Source: Bactericera cockerelli
Lineage: Eukaryota; Arthropoda; Insecta; Hemiptera; Triozidae
Direction: 5' to 3'
Assembly: GCA_024516035.1 (NCBI GenBank)
Contig: JAMCCL010000111.1
Coordinates: forward strand, 1 to 64,000
Length of the DNA: 64,000 bases
Shown here: piece after piece, positions 1-12,121 of the stretch
Position numbering within the stretch: the first letter of the stretch is position 1
How the letters are laid out: each line of letters begins with the position of its first letter
Notes under the pieces: generated by a model
The model's input: the letters and a program-made list of their open reading frames with translations, nothing else
Told to the model about the DNA's origin: nothing
The model's database searches: none
Made by a program: the position numbers and the translations under genes

Positions 1-810
1 TAAACAAGGAATTTGGATTAAATTCGGAAATGGTAAAATTTAATTATCTCAAGACAGTCTTACCTGACAGTACGAGACACGTCTTTATTTAAGTGCCACC
101 AAAAAGAGACCGAAATAAACATCTAATTCGTTAAAAATAGGTACAATAAAATAATATCTTCCCTTAAGATAAATAGTCAACAATTCACAATGACCGAGTG
201 CTGTAGCACCCAACCACGCACGGTGGCCTCAGTTCGAACCCCAGCGGGGCAGAATTTCTTCGGCTCAGTGCGTATGTTCAAGGTATACTTATACCTCGTG
301 AGGAAAAATGAGTGCTCCTTTGATGTGATCATTGACCATTGGCAGAATTTCGTTGAAATGATATACTTTAAAGAATATTAAAGAAACGGAAAAGTCCTAT
401 ATCTTGGCGCTACTCATTATAATAGTGATATAATAAGTATAATAACACAAAGAACACACATTTGTTCATTCAACTAAATGTAATAAATAAATAAACAGAG
501 TTCTCACAAGACATTCTTGGAATAGTTAAAAAAAAAATCAGTTCCAAGCACAGTATCTTATTGAAGAACAAGATTTTTATTGGGTGGAAACGTAATTTGG
601 GTGTCTTTAATTTTTTTCCTCCAAATCATTCTCCTAAGTACCTGAGCAAAAAAGTTGAATTGGGATCAGTCGTTCAGATATATACTTTTCATCTTGATGC
701 ATGTATTATTATTGTTCCAAAAAAGGTTTATTTATTTAATCCTTCCTAAAAAATAAATGGTCTTTCTTCTTCTATTATATTAAAGTGGTCTTTTATAACT
801 TTATAGTTAT
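1..810. other. upstream yellow intron; little recognisable apart from one SINE
   Basis: AT-rich sequence left of the yellow exon, presumably intron. Apart from a tRNA-type SINE at about 190-360 nothing coding or structured was recognised; the short open frames here lack any family resemblance. Confidence 0.5.
190..360 (+). mobile_element. tRNA-derived SINE, family B
   Basis: The tRNA-like head contains a B-box-like cagttcgaacccc, followed by agcggggcagaattt and then acctcgtgaggaaaaatgag. The same order (head, gcggggcagg, cctcgtgaggaaaaat) recurs on the minus strand at 10935-11082, 29640-29755 and 52310-52430. The acceptor-stem pairing needed for a real tRNA is missing. Confidence 0.7.
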
Positions 811-1190
811 ACTAGCAGTTAACCCGTGCTTCGCCACGATTTAAAAGTGCACTTTTAGGGCTGTATCTATGGAACGGTTTGGACTTTTGCAAAATCCTTT
901 CTTATTGCACGTATTCAGTATGCAAGGACTGTTGTGTCAAAATTTGAGCTCGCTAGGTATTACGGTTTGGGCTGTAGAGCGATGATCAGTCAGTCAGTGA
1001 CTTTGACATTTATATATTATCACTTTGAGCCCATGAATACCATATTATATGACCCTCAAATTTCAGCTACCTACTAAATTTCAGCTTCCTAAGACTTACC
1101 AGTTTGGAGAAACAGTGATGAATCAGTCAGTCAGTCAGTCAGTCAGTGAGTGAAACTCTCTTTTATAAGTATAGATCACTTTGAGCCCAT
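811..1190 (+). repeat. dispersed 'actagc...gtcagtcagtgac' repeat, two overlapping partial copies
   Basis: Begins actagcagttaacccgtg and ends in gtcagtcagtgactttga with tttatatatta (to ~1020). A second partial copy (about 1060-1180) has aaatttcagcttcct, repeated gtca units and ttttataagtatagat. Related copies are at 47367-47600 and 52581-52816, and a start fragment is at 28616. Superfamily not assigned. Confidence 0.65.
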
Positions 1191-1531
1191 GAATACCATA
1201 TTATATGACCCTCAGCTGACATTTCACAAAGGACATGAGTACCACATATGACTCTCACCCAAAATTTCACTGTAGACTTGTGTACTCTATATGGTATTCA
1301 CGACCTTCCTTTACTTGGAAGACATGAGTACTCCACTACTCCCTATGGTATTCGTTTCTATGTGTATCTCATAGGGAACAGGTTCTAGTGGTCCTTGGGA
1401 GCAATGTATGAGTGTTGGGTTCTGAAATTTGTGGTCCCTCGTGCTCACTCGCCGATCCCAGCTCTGGGGCTCAAAGTGTTAAGAAATGCACCACAAATAA
1501 ATAGCGAATTCTATTTAAATTTCTCCCGCAG
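1191..1531. other. yellow: intron sequence before the yellow exon, no recognised feature
   Basis: Contains weak internal repetition around catgagtac/ccatatgg-like words. It ends in the pyrimidine tract and cag acceptor (1521-1531) of the yellow exon. Nothing else seen. Confidence 0.5.
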
Positions 1532-1798
1532 GCAACACCACCAAACAGATCTGCCCGTACGCCATCCACGTGTTTGATCTGAAGACCGACACCCGCCTCC
1601 GCAAGTACCAGTTCCGTCCCGCAGACATCCTGCCCGGCACCTTCATAGCCAACATTGCCGTGGACGTGGGCAGCTCCTGCGAGGACACCTTCCTGTACGC
1701 GTCCGATGAGCTGGCCTATGGGCTGCTCAGCTATTCGTGGGCGGAGAACACGTCCTGGCGAGCCAGCCATGGGTTCTTCTTCCCCGACCCACTGCTGG
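1532..1798 (+). CDS. yellow: yellow (yellow-y type), penultimate coding exon
   Basis: Internal exon of a Yellow/major-royal-jelly family protein. In insects Yellow is a secreted protein needed for black melanin deposition in cuticle. The frame reads NTTKQICPYAIHVFDLKTD, then RKYQFRPADILPG, FIANIAVDVG, SDELAYGLLSYSW and FFFPDPLLG, all strong matches to the middle of insect Yellow (known family motifs FRPSDI, FIANIAVDIG, SDELGYGLIAYSW, FFPDPL). The acceptor is ttctcccgcag before 1532 and the donor is gtgagt at 1799. The exon opens with two bases of a split codon and closes with one base (g), which pairs with the two-base start of the exon at 35219 to give Gly. The GC-rich coding composition stands out from the AT-rich flanks. 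Earlier exons lie left of the window. Assignment to yellow-y rather than a paralogue rests on remembered family sequence. Confidence 0.93.
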
Positions 1799-1869
1799 GT
1801 GAGTCGAGTGCTCGGTTTTGTAATAACTATTTATTTACACTTTATTTTATTTTTTACAAAACAATCATC

Positions 1870-1897
1870 AAAAAAAAAAAAAAAAAAAAAAAAAAAA
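1870..1897. repeat. poly(A) tract, 28 bp
   Basis: Uninterrupted run of A just downstream of the yellow splice donor; length likely variable. Confidence 0.9.
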
Positions 1898-2029
1898 CAA
1901 TAAATTAAAAAAAAACTTAGAAGTAGGTATGTACAAAAAGAAATAAAGATCAATATTAATTTTTAATTACAATGTTTTGTAATCCGGGGCGAAGTTAATG
2001 CCCTAGGCATTCTCTAGGCATTCTCAAAC

Positions 2030-2212
2030 TCGTTTCAGAAACACTCCACCCTTAAAATGTCCAAATAGCCATTCAACCGCCACACAACGCACCCTGATTG
2101 GTTTTTGTGTTCAAATGAACCAATCAGAGTGTGCTGTGTGACAGTTGAAAGAGGGATTTGGAGATTATGTGTTTCTTCTGGAACTAAGTGTTTCTGGAAC
2201 GGGCTACTTATT
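2030..2212. repeat. imperfect inverted repeat (MITE-like hairpin)
   Basis: The left arm reads tttcagaaacactcc ... cacacaacgcaccctgattgg. The right arm reads ccaatcagagtgtgctgtgtg ... atgtgtttcttctgga. The arms are about 65-75 bp, with a short loop at about 2106-2119. A related piece (accaatcacagcacac) is near 62675. No target-site duplication could be fixed. Confidence 0.65.
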
Positions 2213-2215
2213 TCG

Positions 2216-4080
2216 GTTCTTTAATCTTTTCTAAATAAATAAGAAGGCCATAGTTATCTGATAATTAAAAGATCACATAAGGGACCGTACACGACCCCGG
2301 GTTGGACAGTGCTGACAGGAAACTATAGAGAGCAAATTCCTGAACTCATATGAACATAATCTCATAATAATTGTAGCACTTTTAAATACTAAATTTTCTT
2401 TTTCTATTACCGCGTTCCAAACAGACAAACAATCTGAAAAATTGTTTCGATGTAAAGATACTCAACTCGGTGGGACAATTGTTGTACTTTTTGTTAGTTA
2501 ATTAATTTCTTTTTTGTGAGAGTAAAGTTTTTAATATTATCTGCACTCAGAATGATCGTTCTAAATAAATATGTACATCAATATCTAGACAAAATAAAAC
2601 ATTTAAGGAGGTATTCCAAAGTATACGATTATAAATATATATACAATGTATACAATTGAAGATAATGGTCGTAAATCCTCTTATACGTACATTAATGATT
2701 AACATTTTTCAACTCGCTTTTATATTTGCAATATCTCATTATTACATTAGTAAGGCTGGACAGGGTTAAGTAGTCGTATGTAGTTGTGCAAAACGCCGCA
2801 ATCAGCAATCTATGAAGCCTTCAAATTTACAGAATCCTGATGATTGGTCAATTATTAAATACCTAGTTGTGGTTCAAATTGACATGGGTAGTCTATGCTC
2901 TGTGGGGTGGATTTCTCTAAAATCTGACAGGCTTACAACCCACAATAAGCAATATAGCTGAAAAGAACCGGTTTTTGCCCTCAAGGTTCTAAGATATAAA
3001 TTTCTTTTTTCCTTCATTTGCAGAGTAACATTGAAACATCACCTTGCTCTCATTCGTAAAGTTGTTGTTTTGATATCATTAGCAGTGAATTACCAAAGCA
3101 ATTTGTGCATTATATGTACAAATTATATGTAGTGTAACTATGTAGAAGAACTTAGAAACGAACATAGATGAGAACATCAAAATAGCTTTAAAACTTTGAT
3201 GATGTTTAACTTTGTCCAAGACTTGTTGTACATAACAAATGTAGGTATATACAGTGTATATTTTGTTTAACATACGGATTATACTTAGATTTGAGTAAAC
3301 TTGATCAAGACCAATAATTATGCATCCCAGAAATGTGTATCCTCTGTCATGTTATAAAAAAAACCAAGATATTTCCAGTGAAATTATACTGGATATCTTG
3401 CCTGAGATATTGCATAATTTTGATTCAGAATCTAAATTCAACATTCAATTTTTTATGTTTATTTTGATTTCTTAAAAACTGAAATATTCACGGAGAGGAA
3501 CTTGAAAACTTATTAAGTATCAATAATAAAAACACTGCACATGGTATAATTTATAATACTGACTTGAAACTGTAAGAGCGGTCAGAGATTGAAACGTGGC
3601 TGAGAGGAATACGAAGAAGTTGTGGGTTACGAAGACAAGAATGTTGACATTGACCAAGAAGTCTAACCATGAGATTTAAATTAATATATTTAGATTTATA
3701 ATGGGGGAAATATTGATTTCAAGTATATCTGTCTATCTGTCGGTTATTATCATTCCAACTCAGAACATAATATACATTTTCAAAGCAATGACGTATATTA
3801 TTAAACCCATTAGACAACCGCTATTAGACAAAATAATCTACACATTCCCCAAGTAGCTGACATAAAACAAAATAAGTGCAATACTACTGTGTTATGAGAC
3901 GGTAAATGATGTTTGTATAAAGTCTAAGAAGTTAGAGTGTAATGACAAGTTACTGACTACTGACTCATTTCTTTGAGATAACTAATTTATTTTAATATCC
4001 ATCATTTATACAAGCTTGATAACTGTTTACAGTATTTACCTGTAATAGAGAACCAAATAGAATAAGCCATTAGCATCTCT
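2216..4080. other. intron sequence with nothing recognised
   Basis: AT-rich, unique-looking yellow intron sequence. Small open frames here show no family resemblance and no repeat structure was noticed. Confidence 0.5.
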
Positions 4081-4860
4081 ATATATAAATGAGAAATATG
4101 GACGGGCTTTGTATCTTTGTGTGTCCGGAATTGTTTAGGCGAAACGGTAAGAGATAGCGAAAAATTGATGAGAGATGACCCCAAGTGAAATTGCCGGAAA
4201 ATACCAGGAAAATTATCAAAAGTCCGAAATTCCAAACCATCCTTGAGTTATGACCTTCCTCAAGTATTTCCTTGAGGAAGGGTCCGATTTTAAGACAGTC
4301 TTTGCCCTGGAACTTGAAATCTATCGCGAGGACCTATATTTTTTATTATTTAATAACACATTAGACAAAATTAGCTTTCATTTAATTCAATTTAGACCAC
4401 ATTCTGACGTACCGTTCTGGAGATATAAGCCAGAATGTTCGAAATTTCGACCTTTTTTTCAGACTTTTCACGTTTTTTAGCAGATTCCAGCGCGGAACTT
4501 AAAATTTGTCGCGAGGACCTATATTTTTTATTATTTAATAACACATTAGGCAAAACTAGCTTTCATTTAAATCATATTAGGCCACATTCTGACGTACCGT
4601 TCTCGAGATAGAAGCCAGAATGTTCGAAATTTCGACCATTTTTTCAGACTTTTCCCGTTTTTTTACAGATTTCAGCACGGAACTTAAAAGTTATCGCGAG
4701 GACCTATATTTTTATTGTAAAAACTGTCTGAGAACATCACATGATTTTATTTGAGCCCTTTGTTGCCATATTCTGACAAACCGTTCTCGAAATATGGGCC
4801 AGTTTGCTACATTATCAATATCTGCTATGATAGATTTGGCTCGGGATTTTGAAATTTACA
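4081..4860 (+). repeat. dispersed repeat with three ~184-bp internal tandem units
   Basis: The phrase cgcgaggacctatat recurs at about 4326, 4511 and 4694, each followed by acattctgacgtaccgttct and gaaatttcgacc. The region opens with atggacgggctttgtatct and runs into the GT-rich tract at 4869. The overall element may be one transposon ending near 5230, because the flank gtgaaattcc / ggaatttcac is shared with 34590-34830. Confidence 0.65.
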
Positions 4861-4868
4861 GCGATGAT

Positions 4869-4993
4869 GACTGCGTGTGTGTGTGTGTGTGTGGTGATGT
4901 GTGTGTGTGTGTGTGTGTGTGGTGATGTGTGTGTGTGGTGATGTGTGTGTGTGTGTGGTTTGTGTGTGTTGTGTGTGGTTGTGTGTGTGTGGT

Positions 4994-5024
<31 letters not shown>

Positions 5025-5100
5025 GTGTGGGTGAGTGGGTGTGTGTGTGTGGATGGGTGTGTGTATGTGTGTGTGATGTGTATGGGTGTGTTGTGCATGT
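4869..5100. repeat. GT-rich microsatellite
   Basis: About 230 bp of (GT)n interrupted by ggtgat, ggg and gga variants. The long open frames over it (Cys/Val one way, Thr/His the other) are repeat artefacts. Confidence 0.95.
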
Positions 5101-5656
5101 GCGCCATATAACTAGAGGGACCCACCTGGAATTTCACACAATAGGAAGGACATACACATACACACGAACAAGTACAAGGACAAAATCAGGTCCGTGTAAT
5201 TGTTTCAATGAATAACTTTAATATTTTAATAATTTTATGCTATTTTTCTTTAAAAAACATTGGACTGGTATATTTCTGAGGAAATTGGAGATTTTTTTTT
5301 TTTTTTTTTAATGTTACTCACATCGTGGAAATCACTGTTTTTCGGTGGTGTCTCGTGGTCTCTCTAGCTAAGGGTGTTTTTCGTGTGCAACTACAGAGAC
5401 TTCGTGGTAGTGTCGTAGAGTAGAGGATAATACGATTTTTTTTTATTTTTGTATGATTGTTTATTTTACTTCCGAGAAATTTCTAATATTAGAAATCGGA
5501 AGTATTGTTTTTATCTTCTTTTCTTTAAATTTATTTTTGAAGGGGCTTTTTTCAAATATGTCGTCCAAGAACTTCACGCTAATCTTCTAGCTCACTCGTC
5601 GGTCTATTTACATGTATTAATTTAGGGGTCGCTCGGTTGATAATATTTCCGACTAG

Positions 5657-7500
5657 GTATTGGTTTTTTTCTATCTTGCTCCGTTCGGCGGATATTCCGC
5701 CCGGAAGCGTCGCCAGGTCGTTGCGGCCTTACACTAAGAATTAAGAAAAAAATTCTTGGAATCAAAAGAATTTGTCTCTGCGAGCTGACACTTTTCCACC
5801 CTAAAACGACACCCCCGGGTGGGCGGAGACGCCCAGGGGCGGCAATCAAAGTTGGTCGAAAAATATGTTCATATATTATTATCGAAATTTGATTTTTGTT
5901 CTACGTAAAGTTTAAAGGGATTTTCCAACTATTGGTTTTTTTCTATCTTGCTCCGTTCGGCGGATATTCCGCCCGGAAGCGTCGCCAGGTCGTTGCGGCC
6001 TTACACTAAGAATTAAGAAAAAAATTCTTGGAATCAAAAGAATTCGTCTCTGCGAGCTGACACTTTTCCACCCTAAAACGACACCCCCGGGTGGGCGGAG
6101 ACGCCCAGGGGCGGCAATCACAGATGGTCGAAAAATATGTTCATATATAAATATCGACATTTGATTTTTGTTCTTCAAAAAAATTAAAGGGATTTTCCGA
6201 CTATTGGTTTTTTTCTATCTTGCTCCGTTCGGCGAATATTCCGCCCGGAAGCGTCGCCAGGTAGTTGCGGCCTTACGCTCGGAAATAAGAAAAAAATTCT
6301 TGGAATCAAAAGAATTTGTCTCTGCGAGCTGACACTTTTCCACCCTAAAACGACACCCCCGGGTGGGCGGAGACGCCCAGGGGCGGCAATCACAGATGGT
6401 CGAAAAATATGTTCATATATTAATAACGACATTTGATTTTTATTCTACAAAAAATTTAAAGGGATTTTCGACTATTGGTTTTTTTCTATCTTGCTCCGTT
6501 CGGCGGATATTCCGCCCTGAAGCGTCGCCAGGTCGTTGCGGCCTTAAAGTAGGAATTAAGAAAAAAAATCCCGGAATCAAAAGAATTTGTCTCTGTGAGC
6601 TGACACTTTTCCACCCTAAAACGACACCCCCGGGTGGGCGGAGACGCCCAGGGGCGGCAATCACAGTTGGTCGAAAAATGTGTTCATATATTATTATTGA
6701 CATTTGATTTTTATTCTACAAAAAATTTAAAGGGATTTTCCGACTATTGGTTTTTTTCTATCTTGCTCCGTTCGGCGGATATTCCGCCCTGAAGCGTCGC
6801 CAGGTCGTTGAGGCCTTAAAGTAGGAATTAAGAAAAAAAATCCCGGAATCAAAAGAATTTGTCTCTGTGAGCTGACACTTTTCCACCCTAAAACGACACC
6901 CCCGGGTGGGCGGAGACGCCCAGGGGCGGCAATCACAGTTGGTCGAAAAATGTGTTCATATATTATTATTGACATTTGATTTTTATTCTACAAAAAATTT
7001 AAAGGGATTTTCCGACTATTGGTTTTTTTTCTATCTTGCTCCGTTCGGCGGATATTCCGCCCTGAAGCGTCGCCAGGTCGTTGAGGCCTTAAAGTAGGAA
7101 TTAAGAAAAAAAATCCCGGAATCAAAAGAATTTGTCTCTGTGAGCTGACACTTTTCCACCCTTGAACGGCACCCCCGGGTGGGCGGAGACGCCCAGGGGC
7201 GGTAATCACAGTTGGTCGGAAAATGTGTTTATATATTAATATCGACATTTGATTTTTATATTACAAAACATTTAAAGGGATTTTCCGACTATTGGTTTTT
7301 TTCTATCTTGCTCCGTTCGGCGGATATTCCGCCCGGAAGCGTCGCCAGGTCGTTGCTGCCTTACGGTAGGAATTAAGAAAAAAAATCCTGGAATCAAAAG
7401 TATTGGTCTCTGCGAGCTGACACTTTTCCACCCACGGCACCCCCGGGTGGGCGGAGACGCCCAGGGGCGGCAATCACAGTTGGTCAAAAAAAATGTTCAA
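5657..7500. repeat. tandem array, seven ~272-bp GC-rich units
   Basis: Unit starts (attggttttttt) are at about 5658, 5931, 6203, 6474, 6745, 7018 and 7291, giving periods of 271-273 bp. Each unit holds ttgctccgttcggcgg, a ggaatcaaaagaatttgtct stretch, and a GC-rich end with cacccccgggtgggcgga and cgcccaggggcggcaatc. Inner units are the most alike; the seventh is the most diverged. The minus-strand open frames in every unit are repeat artefacts: same reading, no start or stop logic, no known family. Single or partial units are dispersed elsewhere (11530, 12050, 17160, 33220, 33880). Confidence 0.93.
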
Positions 7501-7660
7501 AATATTAAAATCGACTGTTTTTGTTGTGAAATTTAATAAAGTGTGCCATTTATATTACAGTTTATTTAAAATATAAACGATGCTGCCTAACTTTTGTCAG
7601 GTTGCTATAACACAGCATAATCATCAATACTACCGTACATTTTTTTTGTCATATACACTA

Positions 7661-8461
7661 TACAGTATGTTTCAGAAAAGGTGGCCACCCCCTCGTAACT
7701 TTTGAACGCGACGGAATTTTTCAATTCTGTGAAGTCCTAGGTATAGGAAGTGCCCTATGGCCCATCCTGTGGTCATATTTATTTTTGGCCCCGGTCGGCC
7801 CTTCCGGCTTTTAGGCCATATTTTTTCATTTTTCTCGCGAATTTTAAATGGAATGCTATATTTTTTATTCCTGTTAATTAAAGTCCAAGTTAGGCTGAGT
7901 ATAATGAGCTTTTAAAATTTTCAAAAACCTTATCAGGGGCGGAGCTAGTAGGGTGCAAGTTTCAAAATTGTTACACCCTGTATTTCAGCGTTAGTTAGAT
8001 TTTTTAGTACTTTTTTTATGTTCGTAGGTTCAAAATATTGTTTTACACCATATGAAATCAAAAAAATATTCTTGTTTACTTCTAATCAGGTTCATAGTAA
8101 GGTTTTTGTAAAAGTCCTTTTTTTCTCACGTCAATTTTTCCGTAAATTAGTGGTGTTCTCGAAATTGGCATTTTTAGAGGTGAAAGTCTGCAGTGACATA
8201 TGTTTTTTATGCTTAAAATCGAAAGTAAACTTAACGGAGAAGCGATTAAAATCATAAAAAAAGCCATTTAACCTGCTAGTTTTTTCACGACAGTGTCCGG
8301 TAAAGTGGGTGAATTTCGTATTGGATTTTTTTTTGTTGAGGAAACCCAATTGGCATAGAAAATAAATAATACCTAATAAGGGAATAATACTTCAATTAAC
8401 ATAACTAAATGCGAAATTAAATGAAGATTATTTCTTCTAAATCAGTGCCGGATAATTTTTT

Positions 8462-8521
<60 letters not shown>

Positions 8522-9420
8522 CCTCTTTAAAATAATTGAATCGGTTTAATTTTCACCCTCAAGAGTTTGGTACTTGACCTGGTATTTTTTTTCTCTTAAA
8601 TTTTGAGATAATTAGATTTTTATTTAGAGACCTGGTATTCATTACTAGCAACACCAGTATGATTTTTTTTAAATTCGGGTTTAATATCGCGTTTCAACTG
8701 CATGGTCATATCATAACGGGGGTGTTACATTCCATTCGCAAGAAACTCACCAACCTCCTAAACACATTTATCTCACCCAGCCTGGGTTAGGCTGGAATGC
8801 CAGCATCACGAAGTCTTCTCCTCAAGTCTTCAAGAGGGGACCCCTAGGCCGACTTTAGAAGCAGCATTATCCGATAATTATTTTTGATACAACTTGAACT
8901 TTGAAAAGTGAAAAAAAGAAAAGAGAGAGAGAGAAAAAAAAATATGCGGTACTGATTTAGAAGAAAAAGTCGGCCTAGGGGTCCCCTCTTGAGACAATTT
9001 TAGTTGGTAAGTTGGTAAAATCTGTAGAAAACACATTGTCAATAATTCTGGAGTCAGTCTGATGGCGCTTTGAATGCAACGATTCTTGTAGGATCACCGA
9101 AGTTAAGCAACGTCCAGCGAGGAGAAGACTTCGTGATGCTGGCATTCCAGCCTAACCCAGGCTGGGTGAGATAAATGTGTTTAGGAGGTTGGTGAGTTTC
9201 TTGCGAATGGAATGTAACACCCCCGTTATGATATGACCATGCAGTTGAAACACGATATTAAACCCAAAATTAAAAAAAAATCATACTGGTGTTGCTAGTA
9301 ATGAATACCAGGTCTCTAAATAAAAATCTAATTATCTCAAAATTTAAGAGAAAAAAATACCAGGTCAAGTACCAAACTCTTGAGGGTGAAAATTAAACCA
9401 ATTCAATTATTTTAAAGAGG

Positions 9421-9457
<37 letters not shown>

Positions 9458-10266
9458 AGAGAGAAAAAAATTATCCGGCACTGATTTAGAAGAAATAATC
9501 TTCATTTAATTTCGCATTTAGTTATGTTAATTGAAGTATTATTCCCTTATTAGGTATTATTTATTTTCTATGCCAATTGGGTTTCCTCAACAAAAAAAAA
9601 TCCAATACGAAATTCACCCACTTTACCGGACACTGTCGTGAAAAAACTAGCAGGTTAAATGGCTTTTTTTATGATTTTAATCGCTTCTCCGTTAAGTTTT
9701 CTTTCGATTTCAAGCATAAAAAACATATGTCACTGCAGACTTTCACATATAAAAATGCCAATTTCGAGAACACCATTAATTTACGGAAAAATTGACGTGA
9801 GAAAAAAAAGGACTTTTACAAAAACCTTACTATGAACCTGATTAGAAGTAAACAAGAATATTTTTTTGATTTCATATGGTGTAAAACAATATTTTGAACC
9901 TACGAACATAAAAAAAGTACTAAAAAATCTAACTAACGCTGAAATACAGGGTGTAACAATTTTGAAACTTGCACCCTACTAGCTCCACCCCTGATAAGGT
10001 TTTTGAAAATTTTAAAAGCTCATTATACTCAGCCTAACTTAGACTTTAATTAACAGGAATAAAAAATATAGCATTCCATTTAAAATTCGCGAGAAAAATG
10101 AAAAAATATGGCCTAAAAGCCGGAAGGGCCGACCGGGGCCAAAAATAAATATGACCACAGGATGGGCCATAGGGCACTTCCTATACCTAGGACTTTACAG
10201 AGTTGAAAAATTCCGTCGCGTTCAAAAGTTACGAGGGGGTGGCCACCTTTTCTGAAACATACTGTA
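7661..10266. mobile_element. 2.6 kb palindromic (foldback) element, copy 1
   Basis: The left end tacagtatgtttcagaaaag is the exact reverse complement of the right end. The left arm (7661-8823) is the inverted copy of the right arm (about 9119-10266), with only scattered differences such as gtgaag against ctttac near the ends. The centre (8824-9118) holds a smaller palindrome built on aggggacccctaggccgac (8834-8857 and 8966-8989) and the head of a 5S-type SINE. TA (or TATA) flanks both ends. A TA target site with CAGT-type ends suggests, but does not prove, a Tc1/mariner-related non-autonomous element. No transposase is encoded; short open frames appear mirrored in both arms and are not genes. 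Confidence 0.88.
9060..9290 (+). mobile_element. 5S-rRNA-derived SINE (type 2) inside foldback copy 1
   Basis: Reads gatggcgctttgaatgcaac, then cgaagttaagcaacgtccag (5S rRNA A-box-like region), gatgctggcattcc, caggctgggtgag and atggaatgtaacacccccgt, ending gttgaaacacgatattaaac plus an A-rich tail. The body, but not the 5S head, is mirrored on the other arm at about 8660-8823. Confidence 0.75.
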
Positions 10267-10309
10267 TACAGTTAAAAAAAATTACATTATGAATGTAGTT
10301 TTGTTCAGA

Positions 10310-10890
10310 AAAGTTAAGATTGCGATTTAATTTTCAATTGAGCAAGATATTAAATCAACTGGGTCTCTTAACGTTTGGTACTTAATACAATCTCTTAGGA
10401 TGTGCTTTACTGTTAATCTACATGAACAAACTTCGCAGAAAGGGGTCCTTTTTTATTAGATAACAATGGGTGAGGTAGTGTGTCCAATGCGGAGACGTGT
10501 GAGAGAGACCGGCTCCATCCTTTTCATGTAGAAAGGAGGGTGCCAAGGTTTGTTCTCAGACTTTATTTCTCGCAATTTGTTTTCAGAAAAATTTGTCCAT
10601 TCATCATGTCATTGTGTAACAATTTTTTTCTTCACAAATTTCTAGTAATCATGGATCGGTATTCTATTAATCAACGGGATGTTATACTACTCAATCTTTC
10701 TTTTTCGAGTTTATCTGCTTCTTCGTTGCCAGGTATACCCATGTGTGAGGGGATCCATAAGAATTCTAGATGGAATTTATGTTGTATGTATGATTTCGTT
10801 TGTGGTGAAGCACAAGGCCTCTTCACAATTGTTGTGGGTAGCACAGCATTACTAAGAGCCTCCTGTACTTTTCGAATTCTATTACATTAA
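10310..10890 (-). pseudogene. non-LTR retrotransposon fragment: RNase H and C-terminal region
   Basis: Read on the minus strand, 10864 to about 10680 gives LEFLWIPSHMGIPGNEEADK, the RNase H motif typical of insect Jockey/I-group retrotransposon proteins. It is followed, after a stop and in a shifted frame, by LTRLRIGHT and FCEVCSCRLTVKHILRDC. This is the usual Cys-rich C-terminal signature of those proteins (LRxGHTxLTH ... CxxC ... LTVxHIL). In-frame stops and frame changes mark it as dead. The reverse transcriptase is absent. Confidence 0.85.
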
Positions 10891-10934
10891 TTTCTTTTAA
10901 CTCTGGTTATGCCGACACTGGTCGTTACTCATAC

Positions 10935-11082
10935 AAGTAACTACTCATTTTTCCTCACGAGGTATAAGTGCACCCCGAACATCCAAGTACAGAGCAGAAA
11001 AATTCCTGCCCCGCTGGGAATCGAACCCAGGTCACCATGCGTGCAATGCCTAGCGCGCTAACTCACTCTGCCACGGTGACTA
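10935..11082 (-). mobile_element. tRNA-derived SINE, family B
   Basis: Minus strand: gtcaccgtggcagagtgag (A-box region), ctgggttcgattcccagcgg (B box and T-arm-like stem), then ggcaggaatttttctgctct and acctcgtgaggaaaaatgag. The clearest family B head in the window. Confidence 0.85.
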
Positions 11083-11529
11083 CTTGGAATTTATGTTTCT
11101 TACTGTGGAGGATAGATATAATTATTATATTATAATTTCCTGTGCTATGGAGTAAAGGAGGGAAAATTTTGTAACGACTGAAGGGCACTCAATGAGTCAG
11201 AACAGATTAGAAATTTTTCGATTGTTATTAAATTTGTGAACATGAAGATACATATACAGTATAGCTGTAAGTTCGGCATTGCTAATACAACATAGGGGAT
11301 TTAGTTTCATACTAAAGTTGTAGTTTTCATTACAAAAAGAGCGGATGACACATGATTTGCATATTTTGATTCATCGGTATATAATAAATGATAATCTGAT
11401 AATTTATCTATGACGGAGTAGTACCTAAGTGTGTAATATTTCTTGAGGGAAAGCAATATTTTTGTCTAGTTTTCGTAGGTCATAGTGAATAATAGGGATA
11501 CACATTGTCCAGGGTGATGATATAGGGGA
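11083..11529. other. intron sequence, nothing recognised
   Basis: AT-rich sequence between a SINE and a satellite-unit fragment. It may be further decayed LINE, but no coding match was seen. Confidence 0.4.
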
Positions 11530-11725
11530 AAATAGACATTTGATTTTTTACTCTACAAAAAAATTCAAAGGGATTCTCCGACTATTGGCTTTTTCTATCT
11601 TGCTCCGTTCGGCGGTTATTCCGCCTGAAAGCGTCGCCAGGTAGTTGCAGCCTTACGGTAGGAATTAAGAAAAAATTCCTGGCATCAAAAGTGTTTGTCT
11701 CTGCGAGCTGACAATCTTCTTGCTC
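11530..11725 (+). repeat. partial ~272-bp satellite unit
   Basis: Carries gggattctccgactattgg, ttgctccgttcggcgg, gcgtcgccaggtagttgc and tctctgcgagctgacaa, the same order as the 5657-7500 array, but it breaks off before the GC-rich end. Confidence 0.85.
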
Positions 11726-11802
11726 ACTCGTCAGTCTATTTACATGTATTAATAATTAATTATTAAGAGGTTGTGTGGTTGTATGCCAGTCACAAGCGTT
11801 AC

Positions 11803-12000
11803 GCCAGCCTCCGTTGCGTAACGGTTGTGACTACTGCCCGTAGTCCAGAGATCCTGAGTTCGATCCCCGGTTGGAGCAGATTTTTCACACAGAAAATTCT
11901 GTTCCCTCCGTTCATGTGAGCGTAGCATTTCCGGCTGGGCGAGGTTAATGTGGGTATAGCTGGTACGATTCCCAGCGAATGTAGGGATGACCGAAAATTA
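11803..12000 (+). mobile_element. tRNA-headed SINE, family A
   Basis: Head gccagcctccgttgcgtaac (A-box region) and gagttcgatccccggt (B box), then ttctgttccctccgttc, ggctgggcgaggttaatgtg and tggtacgattcccagcgaat. It is truncated after agggatgacc relative to the full copy at 56931-57283. Confidence 0.88.
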
Positions 12001-12049
12001 TATTTAAAATTTGAAATTGACTCAATACTACAATTTTTTTAAAGGTATC

Positions 12050-12121
12050 CTATTCGTTTTTTTTGCTCCGTCCGGCGGGCATTCCGCCCGAAAGCGTCAC
12101 AAGGTAGTTGCGGCCTTAAGG
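12050..12121 (+). repeat. satellite-unit fragment, left part, split by a MITE
   Basis: tgctccgtccggcgggcatt and gtagttgcggccttaaggta match the 272-bp unit. The match resumes at 12505 after the inserted element. Confidence 0.8.

Noticed and set aside
4856..5215. Frames rich in Cys/Val and Thr/His
   Set aside because: GT microsatellite translation.
5622..7487. Row of similar minus-strand frames (about 71-88 codons)
   Set aside because: One per 272-bp satellite unit; no known family, and dispersed units carry stops and gaps.
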